DNA of 64,000 bases, taken from assembly GCA_037042185.1 (NCBI GenBank), contig JAXQJY010000032.1, positions 930,001-994,000 on the forward strand, in the 5' to 3' direction. The DNA comes from Sordariomycetes sp. S80-01Y. Lineage: Eukaryota > Ascomycota > Sordariomycetes. Shown piece after piece: positions 54,367-64,000 of this stretch. The position numbers and the translations under genes are program-made. Below the pieces are notes generated by a model. It did not search any database, was not told the origin of the DNA, and saw only the letters and a program-made list of their open reading frames with translations. The stretch's first letter is position 1. Each line of letters starts with the position of its first letter.

Positions 54367-56268
54367 ATGGCCGACCAAGCCGAGGCTCCTACCAACGGTC
54401 ACATCCAGGTCAAGCAGAACTCGGATCCCACACCGCAGCAGCTCAGCAATGGCCCTGCGACGCCGGTGCTCAATGGCACGAAAAGCCACACAGTCGCTAA
54501 TGGGCAGCCGAAGAAACCACCGGAGAAGGCGCGCACATTTGGCCTGCCCCTGCGCATGCTCACCAAAAAGGGACCGCCCGGAGGGTTCGACCCAACTCCG
54601 CTACCGGATGCGCCTCAGGGATATACCATGAGATTCACTTTCCAGTACGCTGTGAATCTGCCCCCTTCAGACTTCAACAATGCAAGTGCCGATCCCTTCC
54701 TCACGGCGACATTGAAGGGCACACAACCGAAGAGGCACAAGGAAGATCCGGACCTTTTCTACCGCACGAGGACTCTTAGAAAGACGACTGAGCCGGAGTG
54801 GAGAGCAGAATGGGTTGTTGCCAATGTTCCGCCTACCGGATTCCAACTCAAATGTCGCATGTACGACGAGGATTATCCTGACCGCAACGACCGTCTTGGA
54901 AATGTCACCTTGAAGGTCCCTCAGGTCTACGAGGGGTGGCAAGGGATCCCACCACCCGGGAAGGAATTCAACGCGAAGAAACGCATGATCAGCAAGCGTG
55001 CCTTCTTCCTGAAGGGTGTCTCGAGCGTGCTCAGCCAGAACTTTCATATGACACCAAGGCTGTGCATCAGCATCGAGGTGCTGGGACGGTCGGAGCCTCC
55101 ATATGCGCAGATGTGCACCGTTGCGCCCACGTATTGGTTCAAACACTTCAGTCCCATGATTGGGAGGCTCATTACGGGCACCAAGGTGAATGCTCGTGAG
55201 GAAGACGATGAGACGGACCATTCGAAGAACAATCATGGGAAGAAGGAAAAGAGAACACAAAAATACGAGTAGGTTCCTAGTTCAAAGGACGAGAAGGCAA
55301 TTGCTTACAGTTGATGCAGTTTCCAAGCCAACGAGATGCAGCTGTCTGGGCCGGTACCTTCGCGGCTTTACCATCGCTATGTCGAGTTCAAGCCCATTAT
55401 TGGCAGCATGTTTACGTCCAAAGGCATTCGAGGCAAAGTCTTGAATGCTGCACTCCACAAGCAGCACGCTCGAGTTTACAACTTTGATAAGACAACGCAA
55501 TATGGCGCATTCGAACCACGCTCTGAGGAAGCAGCATTGCAATTCCTGCGCCTGGCCCATTTTGATGAGGGAGGACGACTTTTCACTTATGTTCTCACTC
55601 TGGACGGCCTTCTACGCTTCACTGAAACAGGCCATGAGTTCGGAATCGACCTCCTCAGTAAACACACTATGCACTCGGATGTTGCGACCTACATAGCATG
55701 CTCGGGAGAGTTCTTCATCCGCCGCATGAAGCACCCTCATCCCTCCGATGATGACCCTGACCCCAACGAAAAGACGCACCCCTCGGAGCCGATCCCCGGT
55801 GGACCCCCCAAAGACCACCCCCCTCCGGATCCAGCATATTACCAACTCATAATCGACAACGATTCCGGTACCTACCGACCCGATAAACGCATCCTCCCCT
55901 TACTCAAACAGTTCCTAGAGTGGAACTTCCCCGGCCTGGGCGTCGTGGCCATGGATTGCGGCGACGAGCACCTAAAGAAGTTGAAGGAACGGCAGCTGAA
56001 CATCAAGAAGCAAGAGGGCAACATGATGAACCTTGTCATGAATGCCAGTCAAAGCAGTTTCAGCTCAGCGGAAAGTGATCTCGACGATCGCGATGGTACG
56101 TGGGAGCAGGGACAGCCGAGCAAAAGAGAGATGGCATATGCAGCTATTGAGGATCCGAGTCAAGCGAAACAAGCGATCAAGCGGATTGTCCCGGGGATGG
56201 ATCAGAGTAGTAACGACAAGGGTAAGGGAAAGGAACCAGAGCAACCAACTGCTGCTGGCCACGTATAG
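54367..56268 (+). CDS. C2-domain protein, conserved in fungi
   Basis: Two exons, 54367-55268 and 55320-56268, flank a 51-base intron (GTAGGT donor, GCAG acceptor) and give 616 residues. A Pro/Asn-rich N-terminus precedes a C2 fold: MRFTFQYAVNLPPSDFNNAS, DPFLTATLKG, RTRTLRKTTEPEWRAEWVV, then LKCRMYDEDYPDRNDRLGNV. The acidic loop residues are partly kept, so Ca2+-dependent lipid binding is possible. The remaining ~380 residues include a globular part (YHRYVEFKPIIGSMFTSKGI, LDGLLRFTETGHEFGIDLLS), a Pro-rich loop and a charged C-terminus. Homologues are widespread in filamentous fungi but functionally undescribed as far as I know. A membrane-associated role is inferred from the C2 domain. Confidence 0.85.
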
Positions 56269-56740
56269 GCATACTTGGGCCCGAGGCCCAGGTGAACGCG
56301 CCGGTGAAATATCGTAAGGAAGGTTCCATTTGTTGTACCATTTACATTGCGAGCTTAAAACCGATGGACCATCCTGATTCTTAGTTTCTTGGACTATGAG
56401 CAATGCGGATACGGCCGGCTTGATTCCCCTTGAGTTTAATGCTATGGAATTCGATTTTCGTAAACTCATAAACTCTGAACGTGGAGCCCCTTTCATTGTC
56501 TCTTGCAAACCTCGACTTCTCTTCACGGCAACCTTGCCCAATGTCGTGGGCTCTGGTAGTGCTTTATGGCTGCAGCCCCTTTTCCGCAACGTGTATGCAG
56601 ACCGTGCGAGTGTTAAATGCTACGGTACGTACATTGTGCCTCCAACCCTCAACCTCGGCTTTCACCTACATGTTCGTCTCGTCTTGCACAGCACCCTTCA
56701 ACGTCAGCACGCTCGCTCTTTGTATACACCGTTCCCCGAA
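56269..56740. other. Upstream region of the thioesterase gene with open in-frame extension
   Basis: From an ATG at 56396 the frame is open into the thioesterase gene, adding 115 codons. The added sequence has no presequence-like start and no domain, so I read it as leader or promoter. A long isoform is not excluded. Confidence 0.4.
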
Positions 56741-57406
56741 ATGACAACCATGGACGATAACAGACCACGCACTATTATCCCAACCCTGAACATCATTCCT
56801 CCTAACACTCCCCCAGCCCTCTATGTATCCGCTCACGCCTATTTTACCTCAAAGCCGTGGACGTCAGCTCTCCTCAGTCAGCCTGACACCCATGGGCTCA
56901 TAATACAAGCCCGGAACCCTCTGAATGGCTCAATCGACCAGCTCTTCTCCAGCACACTCAACCACGAGGACCGAGTGCCGCACATGCTGTCCTTCTTCAC
57001 CGCCACGCCACAACAGATTAGCGATCCGTCGTACTTGATTTCCGAGGTCTCAACCTTGTACCCCGTCGGCCACCGACTCACAGGTGGTCCGGGGATGCTC
57101 CATGGAGGAATCACCTCGGCGCTGGTGGATGAGGGCATGGGTGCCGTGACCGAGGTGAACAATGTGCTGAGGAAGGAGGGCGAGAGCTTCCAGGGCATGA
57201 GCTGCGTTACCGGGGAGTTGAAGATTCGTTTCGTGAAGCCGATCCTCACCGGGGAGATTGTGAGGGTGAGAAGCAAGTTGATCAGAAGTGAAGGGAGGAG
57301 GTGCTGGATTGAGTGTACGGTCGAGGATGAATCGGAAGACGTGTTGGCGAAGGCGGAGAGTGTTTGGATTGCACCGAGGGAGAAGGTAGGGAGGGAAATG
57401 CTCTGA
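56741..57406 (+). CDS. Hotdog-fold thioesterase (4HBT/PaaI-like)
   Basis: The chosen ATG at 56741 gives 221 residues; another ATG lies three codons on. The hotdog core carries GPGMLHGGITSALVDEGMGA on the central helix, the family signature, with His-Gly-Gly at its start. The strands SCVTGELKIRFVKPILTGEI, then VRVRSKLIRSEGRRCWIECT and VLAKAESVWI complete the fold. Such proteins hydrolyse acyl-CoA thioesters, and fungal homologues of this length are mostly uncharacterised. The frame continues upstream to an ATG at 56396, which would make a 336-residue product. The shorter form matches the family's usual size. Confidence 0.85.
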   Translation: MTTMDDNRPRTIIPTLNIIPPNTPPALYVSAHAYFTSKPWTSALLSQPDTHGLIIQARNPLNGSIDQLFSSTLNHEDRVPHMLSFFTATPQQISDPSYLISEVSTLYPVGHRLTGGPGMLHGGITSALVDEGMGAVTEVNNVLRKEGESFQGMSCVTGELKIRFVKPILTGEIVRVRSKLIRSEGRRCWIECTVEDESEDVLAKAESVWIAPREKVGREML

Positions 57407-57664
57407 GGTGATTCGTAACTTCGAAATTGCCTTGACCTCGTTTGGTTCCTGCACAGTAGAGACGTACGCGAGAGTGGGGCCTCATCTTTGGGCTATATGT
57501 AGCGAGTGCGCCGGCTTTTCAATGTGGCTTTGAATAAGTTAATGAAGACGTTTGACCTTTTCGTCTCACTGATATCATGCATACAACTCAAAGACACCAT
57601 TTCCGACAGAACTTCTTACTTTTACACAGGCTTTCCGTCTATATGCCCTCTCCAGGCCTGCTCC

Positions 57665-58592
57665 TTATTTTCCCCTCGTACTGACGAGCTCGAGATCCCC
57701 AGAGTCTCCACGGCTTCGTTGAGGCTTGCCCTTGATAGCCTTCCTTAATCGGTGAGGGTACCGCCAAAGGAACCAGAACATGGTCAGAGTCATGAGAGCT
57801 GCATCGAAGACGTATACGCCCCATTCGACACTGAGGAGATAACCATCGCTGCCCATGACATACTCGACTACACGGAAAATATTGCGTACCATAACGAATC
57901 CCGACGTGATGTAGAGCATATTGAGGACTTGCTGCCAAGGGACATCGGAGGCAGTGGGGTTCGGCCGATGTGATTTCCGGAATCTCATATTGAAAACAAC
58001 AGAGACGAGAACGAAGACTCCGAAGATTATGATCTGGAATATCAGGCCGCCGACGATGATGTTCGAACCAAGGTTCGGATCGATGTCAGAGTCACCAGAC
58101 CCAGCCTGAACACGCAACCCGGCACCGCTGGCCTGTACAAGGAAGCTGAAAACGTCACCGAAGACGAATATTCGGGTGAGCCAGCGGGGCGAGATGGGCG
58201 AGAATTGACTTCCGTCGACAGCCAAAACCACACGACTAAGTGTCATGTACAGTGAAGCGGCGAAGAGGATGGGGGCGAGCAGAAGCAAAGTTGACTGCAT
58301 CACGTAAGGCATAAGCTCCCCTGTGCGATCATGAGCCATAAATCTGCCCACATAGCCAACTGTTTCAACTGTAGCAGGCCAGTCAGCCAGTGCGGCTGGG
58401 ACAATTGATTCGGGCCAACTTACAAAGACCACCCACGACAAACGGGATACAGAACCACATTCGATGCCTGAACATTCTCCAAGCATGGCCAAGGGTCAGC
58501 AGACCGAATATGGCCGTGAAAGCGATAGCTGCCGGCAAGGAGGGCACGTAGTGCCATAAAGGATATCCATCGTGAAGTTCGAGGACGGCCAT
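57665..58592 (-). CDS. RTA1-like seven-helix membrane protein
   Basis: Two minus-strand exons, 58592-58424 and 58368-57665, flank a 55-base intron and give 290 residues. Seven hydrophobic helices are visible, from PAAIAFTAIFGLLTLGHAWR to WGVYVFDAALMTLTMFWFLW. Family motifs are FETVGYVGRF in helix 2, LLAPILFAASLYMTLSRVV, FVFGDVFSFLVQASGAGL and a fourth-loop GSNIIVGGLIFQIIIFG. The C-terminal region has RNIFRVVEY and a basic, cytosolic tail. RTA1/RSB1/RTM1 proteins are linked to resistance to toxic lipids such as 7-aminocholesterol and to export of sphingoid bases. The exact ligand is unknown here. Confidence 0.92.
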
Positions 58593-60497
58593 ATCGTGGA
58601 GTCGAAGGCGCTTTGATCTGGGGTTCGGTGGCGGCTTGTCAACAAATCAGCAAGAGGCTTGAAAGAAGGATAGATTTTCAACGAGACTTTGAAATCTGGG
58701 TTGTGACAGGGCTTCTATATACACCATCGGCCTTTGACCCATGTCGTTGCCTCTACACGGTGGGTTCTCGACGTTGCGCGTTGTCCAATTCGGGGTAGAC
58801 TGGCTCAAAGAACAGCATCAGCGACTGTCAAGATCTCCCGCTCCAGTTGATCCCTAATAAAAAGGAAATGTATTGATATGTGACGGTCTAATTCGTTGTT
58901 GAAACAAAACTCTCCAATAAAACCCGAGGTGAACGCGAGAAGCCGAGTTCAAAGTTCGAGTCCGAAACTTCGAACGGCACGTCGGCAGCCAGACTCCCTC
59001 ATCTCACATGTATTCTGGAGTTTACGATCGTCATGAATTTACATTTAGCGTTGCAGATCAAGTTAGTTCAGCAATGTTGATGAGTAAATATCCGGAGTCG
59101 TGCTGGGGCCGCACGTTCGGCTGTTCGTATTCGATGCGAGAGCACCCGAGGTCGAAAATAACCCACGACGAAACGTTGAGTTGAAGGGCTCCAACGCACC
59201 AAAGTTCTCGTCCATGGGTCTCGGCAAGCTTTGCCGGATGCTGGCTTCGCCAAGAGCTATTCGATCCCCGGCTTAGCTCATCTACATAGCTTCGATGCCT
59301 TTCACACGTGCGGCTTTACTGAGATGAGCTGGGTTTGGGTTGAGGACTGCGAAGCTGATGAGAGATTCCGCATCCAGGAATAAGGCTCAAAAAGAAGTCC
59401 ACTTTGCTTGCATGACGTGAGAATGGCAACCCGTTATCCTTGGGGACGTCGTCTCATAGTCCCAATCTCGAATTCCTCAGATCCAGCCGGTGAAAGAGAA
59501 GATGCTGTCTTGAAGAGTCGCGAAAATGGCTTGTAAAGGCTAATCTCACGTACGTGATACGTGCGAACAACATAGCCCATGCATTCCTCAAAGACGCAAT
59601 CTTGATTGTCTCGTCGGCCTTGTCCTCCGGGAGGAATGATTTGGAGCCCCGTGCGGTGGCCGCGCAGTTCAGCCACATCTACCGCCGAGAGCTTATCATG
59701 AGCTGACGGTGTTTGGATATCTTCATGATGATACCCAGTCAATAAGCATGATGTTCGCTGAGGTGCTGCAGGCTGCTACGTTGAGGCTGCAGGTTGCTTG
59801 CTCACTGAAGAGTCCCTTGAAACGCCGGGCGCAACAGAGCGTCTACATCAACTTATTATTCTGAAAGATTACTGTACATCGTTACTCACAACATGGGAAA
59901 TTATGTTGTTTGTCGTACATCAGGCTCAGTTGGATGGTGGCAGCATGGGGCTCGTGTCACTCGACGATCATGGGCTCCTAGAGATTGCAAGTGAGTCAAC
60001 AGTGCTCCAGTTGGCTTGAAATGAAGCATTCAGGCTCTACAATTGGGTGAGTCTACTTGTGGTGATCGTGAGTTCCAGATTGCTGACTGGCCAACTCGTC
60101 TCAAATACGCCTTCCCTACCGCTTTGTCTCAACGTGAACTGCGTCTGAACTGGAGCTCACCTGACCTCTTCAGTTGCCCCTTCCCGCTGTTCTCCTCGCA
60201 CAGAGTCACAGCCTGAGGCGTTCAATTTGTTTTCCTGTCATTTGTACGCCTTAGCCGGTGGTACGGGAAGGAGCGACTCGACCTGGATCGACCGAGCCTG
60301 TCACCTGCGGGCATCATCCCCCGTCTCTACTTGAAGCTCCTCTTCTCATTTCACCACGTTCTCTTCAAATTCAAGTGTTCAAACTATTGATCTACGAATG
60401 TGCAGCGCAACGAGCGCCATCCGCCTGGTGCGATATTGTCTTCTTCACAGCTTCACCAAGTCGTTAGCTCGAACAACCCGCCCGGAATATCATTATC
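58593..60497. other. Divergent promoter interval between RTA1-like and GPCR genes
   Basis: 1.9 kb lies between the RTA1-like gene (minus) and the GPCR gene (plus). Frames at 59434-59742 (minus) and 59798-60019 (plus) read fairly cleanly but lack domains, and the minus-strand one lacks an ATG start. The last 250 bases are a C/T-rich leader for the GPCR. Confidence 0.45.
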
Positions 60498-62060
60498 ATG
60501 GTTTCGCCTCGTGAGATCTCGAAGCCCGAAAGCGGCGCCGGTGGTCTCACAGTTAGCCAGATCAACATTCTTGTCCTCATCGAGCGCACCGGTGCGGGCC
60601 TGTCCATGGTAGCGGTCTCTATCATCATCATCTCGTACCTCGCCTTCCAGAAGCTCCGTACTATGCCCAACCTCTTCCTCTTCTGCGCTGCCATCGCCAA
60701 CGCTGGTGCCTCTGTTGCGTCCATGATTAGGTACGATGGACTCAATCTGGGCAAAGAGTCGGTGCTGTGCCAGGCGCAGTCTTTCATCTTCCAGTGGTAA
60801 GGGCTCAAAGCTTCCTCAATATCGGTAAATCTGACACTCGGCCTAGGTTTATGCAAGCTGATCCATGGTGGTCCTCTGCCATGGCAGTCAATGTCTATCT
60901 CGTTTTCTTCCACAACATTCGCCCGTCGGTTTTCCGCCAGTATGCCTGGATCTACTGCCTTATCTGCTTCGGTGGACCATTGATCACCGCCGTTGCACTC
61001 CTTTCCATTCAAGGTGATCCTAAAGGACCTATATTTGGCGACGCAGTTGTAGGTGACGCTGGAGTAGAACATGGGACCTTGACTGACTGCAGCATAGCTC
61101 TGGTGCTGGATCGACAACCGCTGGAGTCTTGTTCGTATCTACTCCTACTATATCCCGGTGTGGATTTGTATCATCCTATCTATCGTCATCTACGCTGCCG
61201 TCGGATACCATGTCTTTCACCATCGAAATCAATTACGCAACGCGGGTCTGAACAGTGCCGAGAAGGGCTCCGCGTCCGGAACACATGCGAGCAGCGATGC
61301 GGGAGACTCAGCAGTTGAAGCCCTAACGCCCCAACATGGCTTCTACGGAACGGCTGTCACCGAGGTTCACATTACAGCCGACCCAACTTTCGACCCGCGT
61401 GAGTCTCAGGGGTCAATTGTCTCGCAAGCCACGCCCAACGCCCCAAGAGGACACGGTCGCTCCTGTGTTCCGTCAGAGGCTCCAGACCGCAATGAGGGAA
61501 CCGTATCCCGCCACCACTTTGCGACAGTATGCTCCTCTGACTGTCGCCGTCGGCCCTCCACGGACTTAATTGGAAGGCTCCGAAATGCCAAGTCCCACGC
61601 CTCCCTCAAGCTCAAGCACCTCGACCCGGTAAAGATGGCCTACCTCCGAACTAGCTTTATCTTTGCCTTCGCCGTTCTCATAACTTGGATCCCAAGCTCG
61701 GTAAACAGAATTTACAGTCTGACCCATGGTGGCACAGTCAGCTTCCAGCTCAGTGTCGCCAGCGGATGTGTTCTGCCACTTCAGGGCGTCTGGAATGCTC
61801 TGATCTATTTCACAACCAGCTGGACTCCATTTTGCGAGGAGACAAAATTTGCCTGGAAGTCCCTAATGGCCAGACGTGGAGGTACTGCTGATTCGGTGCA
61901 ACTCAACGCTCGCATTAGCCGCTATCAGAGCCCCGTCGAGCACCGGGATACCTTTGAAAGGCTCCGTCACCCACGTCTGGAGACGAACTCCAGCGATCGC
62001 TCGGAGGACGATCTTGATCTCGGCAATTACAACTGGGCTGTTCCTCAAAGCCATGCTTAG
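60498..62060 (+). CDS. cAMP-receptor-like G-protein-coupled receptor
   Basis: Three exons, 60498-60796, 60847-61048 and 61098-62060 (introns 50 and 49 bases), give 487 residues. Seven helices can be placed: TM1 GAGLSMVAVSIIIISYLAF, TM2 NLFLFCAAIANAGASVASMI, TM3 around AMAVNVYLVFF, TM4 WIYCLICFGGPLITAVALL, TM5 VWICIILSIVIYAAVGYHVF, TM6 FIFAFAVLITWIPSSVNRIY and TM7 VLPLQGVWNALIYFTTSW. The extracellular loop GDAVLWCWIDNRW carries the LWCWI signature of the cAMP-receptor-like class. The third cytoplasmic loop is long and disordered. Such receptors signal through G-alpha proteins for nutrient sensing and development; the ligand is unknown. Confidence 0.9.
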
Positions 62061-62375
62061 TTCAACTAAAGGCCTAATGTCGCTGTCCGCTGGTCCACAT
62101 CATTCACAGGGGAAGGAAGGAAGGCACTGGGGAAGGAGAAGTATCGTTAGCTGGTCATCAATCTACCATCTTCATCAGGGATTGGGAGATAACCCATGGG
62201 GTATATGTCGACTTAGTAGCAAAACTTGCCGTTGAGTCAATTTAGCAACGCCGGCATTCTTGCACTTTGCGTTGAGACTGTTAGGGTTAAAAGTATTATG
62301 GATTCATGAAGCTGTTCCAATTTTGTTTCCCGTTTTCCATGTTCCAGTATTGAGTCTTGCATTGTTTCGCGTCCC
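62061..62375. other. Convergent 3' interval
   Basis: This lies between the GPCR (plus) and the NAD(P)-binding protein (minus). No gene was seen. Confidence 0.5.
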
Positions 62376-63164
62376 TTATAGCTTATGGATCGGCTCACCC
62401 TCGGTAACGGTGATCTTCTCGGCGATAGCCTTATCCACAGCCGACTTCACATCGCTCTCCCCATCGTACATGTCCAGCCAGGCAGTCTCTACCTTGTCCC
62501 TGCTCAGAATCTCATCGATGACCTTGGCGACCAACTCGCGGCTGGCGTTGGCGCTCGGCTTGGGCGTCTTCCCCAACAATACACCACCAGCCTTCTCCTC
62601 GGTCAACATGCCGGGCCTCAGGCTGATGGTCGAGAGGTGCTTGCTCTTCTTGCCCGTCTCGTACAGCAACTCGTCGGCCGGCACCTTGGCCTTGTAATAG
62701 TTGGCCAGGACACCCTCGTTGACCTCCTTCATGTACTTGTCCCACGCACCTTCGGGCCACCAGCTCGCTCCCTGCCTCCTGGATCCAATGTACGAGACCA
62801 GCAGGAATTTCTTGACCGTCTCGATATCCGCCGCGGCGTTGATGAAGTGGCTCGCCGCGTCCCTGTCGATCTTGAAAGTCCTTGACGGATCCCCCTTGCC
62901 GCCAGCCCCGGCGCTGAAGGCAATGAGATCGGGCTTCACGTCCTTCAAGATCTTGGAGGCGGCGTCCTTGGAGGTCACGTCCTCGATGGAGCTGACGAGC
63001 ACGTTGAGCTTGCCGGGCTTTCCGGCGCCGAGGGCCTCAATGGTGGGAACCTGCTCGGCCGTGCGAATCATGGATGTCACGGTCCAGGAGCGCTGGAGGA
63101 GGAGGGGCGTGAGCAGCTGGGCGATCTTGCCGTGGCCGCCGATGACGAGGACGTGGTGGGACAT
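62376..63164 (-). CDS. NAD(P)-binding protein, atypical SDR (NmrA-like)
   Basis: One exon of 262 residues. The N-terminal Rossmann motif is VLVIGGHGKIAQLLTPLL, followed by SMIRTAEQVPTIEALG, the segment that selects the NADP phosphate. The middle carries DLIAFSAGAGGKGDPSRT and KKFLLVSYIGSRRQGASWW, in the usual position of the Ser/Tyr active site of atypical SDRs. A Tyr-x3-Lys pair (YYKAK) follows in the expected place. The C-terminal region binds the substrate (LSTISLRPGMLTEE). Relatives include NmrA-like redox sensors and NADH-flavin reductase-like proteins. Whether this one is an enzyme or sensor cannot be told. It is divergently placed to the flavin monooxygenase. Confidence 0.88.
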   Translation of the reverse strand: MSHHVLVIGGHGKIAQLLTPLLLQRSWTVTSMIRTAEQVPTIEALGAGKPGKLNVLVSSIEDVTSKDAASKILKDVKPDLIAFSAGAGGKGDPSRTFKIDRDAASHFINAAADIETVKKFLLVSYIGSRRQGASWWPEGAWDKYMKEVNEGVLANYYKAKVPADELLYETGKKSKHLSTISLRPGMLTEEKAGGVLLGKTPKPSANASRELVAKVIDEILSRDKVETAWLDMYDGESDVKSAVDKAIAEKITVTEGEPIHKL

Positions 63165-63871
63165 TTTCTGGATTATGCTTGTTGTTGTTGGTCACAATGA
63201 AGCTGCGCGTTTCTCGGGCGTGCAATTGCTATTATTTGAGACTTTGATGAAGCTCAATTGAGGGAGTCTGGGTCGCTGTGAGGAGCTCTCTGCTTTTAAG
63301 CTTCACCCTCACGAGGCCATGATCGCCCATGACGCAATCCCGCGACTCCGGCTGCCCACGCACCGAACGCGGAGGGGACGGGGTCGGTCGACGCCATTAC
63401 GGACTAAGTGACGTGTAATTGTCGCAATGCGCCCTTGGCTATGTCAGCAAAGCGCGGGATATCATCTCATATAATTATGGGAAATATTATTTTTGTGAGG
63501 GGGCGGAAAAAAAGGGGAAAAGGGGGACGAACTGCCCAGGTCGAGATTAGATAAGCCTTTCTCGGCAGGGTCGCCGGCGCTAGGCTGGATGGGGGCTGGA
63601 CGGTCAACGTCAACAAATCTCACTCATCCACGGCGGGCGCCCGAGACTCAGGCTTCTCATTGAGCGTTGCAAACTTGGTGCTTATGCGGTGACGCGCGTG
63701 AACCACTCACTTGTCAGCATGTCATGAGAGATGTCTAATACCAGGCTCCGACTTAGACTCCGCTCAGTATTTCCTGCCACGCCCTTGTGACTGCCCTCAG
63801 CATCGGCATCCGCAGCCGAGACTACCCACCTAGCCTCGATATCCAGATTCTCCTCTCTACAGTCAAGAGCC
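63165..63871. other. Divergent promoter interval
   Basis: This lies between the NmrA-like gene (minus) and the flavin monooxygenase (plus). A homopurine stretch near 63500-63530 (G/A-rich) is the only notable feature. Confidence 0.5.
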
Positions 63872-64000
63872 ATGGCGAAGTCGGTCTGTATTGTCGGTAC
63901 GTCTGACACATTCCATGACCAGCTCAGTCTTGACGCGTTCCAGGCGCTGGCCCATCAGGCATTGTCGCAGCAAAGACGTTCCTCCACAACGCCCCTGCTG
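63872..64000 (+). CDS. Flavin-containing monooxygenase-like protein, N-terminus only
   Basis: Exon 1 (63872-63896) encodes MAKSVCIV plus one base. After a 47-base intron (GTACGT donor, CAG acceptor) exon 2 begins at 63944 and runs off the edge. The join restores MAKSVCIVGAGPSGIVAAKT, a textbook GxGxxG dinucleotide-binding motif of the FAD site in FMO-type enzymes. The split inside the first Gly codon of that motif supports the splice. Only about 28 residues are visible, so a related FAD-dependent family (for example an amine or Baeyer-Villiger oxidase) is not excluded. Confidence 0.75.
   Translation, partial: MAKSVCIVGTSDTFHDQLSLDAFQALAHQALSQQRRSSTTPLL

Noticed and set aside
59434-59742. 102-codon minus-strand frame between the RTA1-like and GPCR genes
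   Set aside because: It starts with a non-ATG codon and has no domain or splice support.

Overview
This window is nuclear DNA from a filamentous ascomycete (Pezizomycotina; I cannot fix the class). Genes are dense and lie on both strands. Nearly every gene is cut by one to four short GT-AG introns, mostly 47-62 bases, with CTGAC/CTAAC-like branch sites. The gene content is typically fungal: GH7, GH3 and GH92 glycosidases, an RTA1-like membrane protein, a TRI12-type MFS transporter, a cAMP-receptor-like GPCR and Cys-rich surface proteins. I recognised no transposon, virus-like element, CRISPR array, rRNA or tRNA. Exon boundaries were worked out by hand from splice signals, frame continuity and remembered family sequence, so they are predictions.

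Layout. Left edge to 7 kb: the 5' part of a RhoGEF (minus), a CFEM-like one-pass membrane protein followed by two open but interrupted frames, a small ABM-domain monooxygenase and an acidic one-pass membrane protein. 7.8-18 kb: mitochondrial class 2 dihydroorotate dehydrogenase, an Asp/Arg/Asn-rich GPI-type Cys protein, a GH92 alpha-mannosidase, a membrane-anchored coiled-coil protein and a GH7 endoglucanase. 20-27 kb: a G-patch protein and EXO5 nuclease in tandem (minus), an F-box-like membrane protein and a Gal80-like oxidoreductase homologue. 28-41 kb is a housekeeping block: Sec1 (exocytosis), an eIF4E-binding-type protein, an omega-class GST / glutathionyl-hydroquinone reductase, the ubiquitin E1 and FKBP12. 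42-52 kb: a five-exon protein with a fungal ubiquitin-like domain, a TRI12-type transporter, a small secreted 8-Cys protein and a divergent GH3. 54-64 kb: a C2-domain protein, a hotdog thioesterase, an RTA1-like protein, a GPCR, an NAD(P)-binding NmrA/SDR-like protein and the first codons of a flavin monooxygenase.

How the genes relate. The housekeeping genes (pyrimidine synthesis, ubiquitin activation, secretion, translation control, DNA repair) have no obvious operational link and look like ordinary core-genome neighbours. The secreted glycosidases (GH92, GH7, GH3) and the small Cys-rich proteins fit a plant-associated or saprotrophic lifestyle. There is no core PKS, NRPS or terpene synthase, so no biosynthetic cluster is claimed. 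I found no convincing new biological system. The best leads are the CFEM-like locus with an in-frame TGA followed by 174 open codons, the neighbouring interrupted frame, the eIF4E-binding motif in a tiny first exon, and the in-frame or near-hidden introns in EXO5, E1 and the GST that an ORF-only annotation would get wrong.
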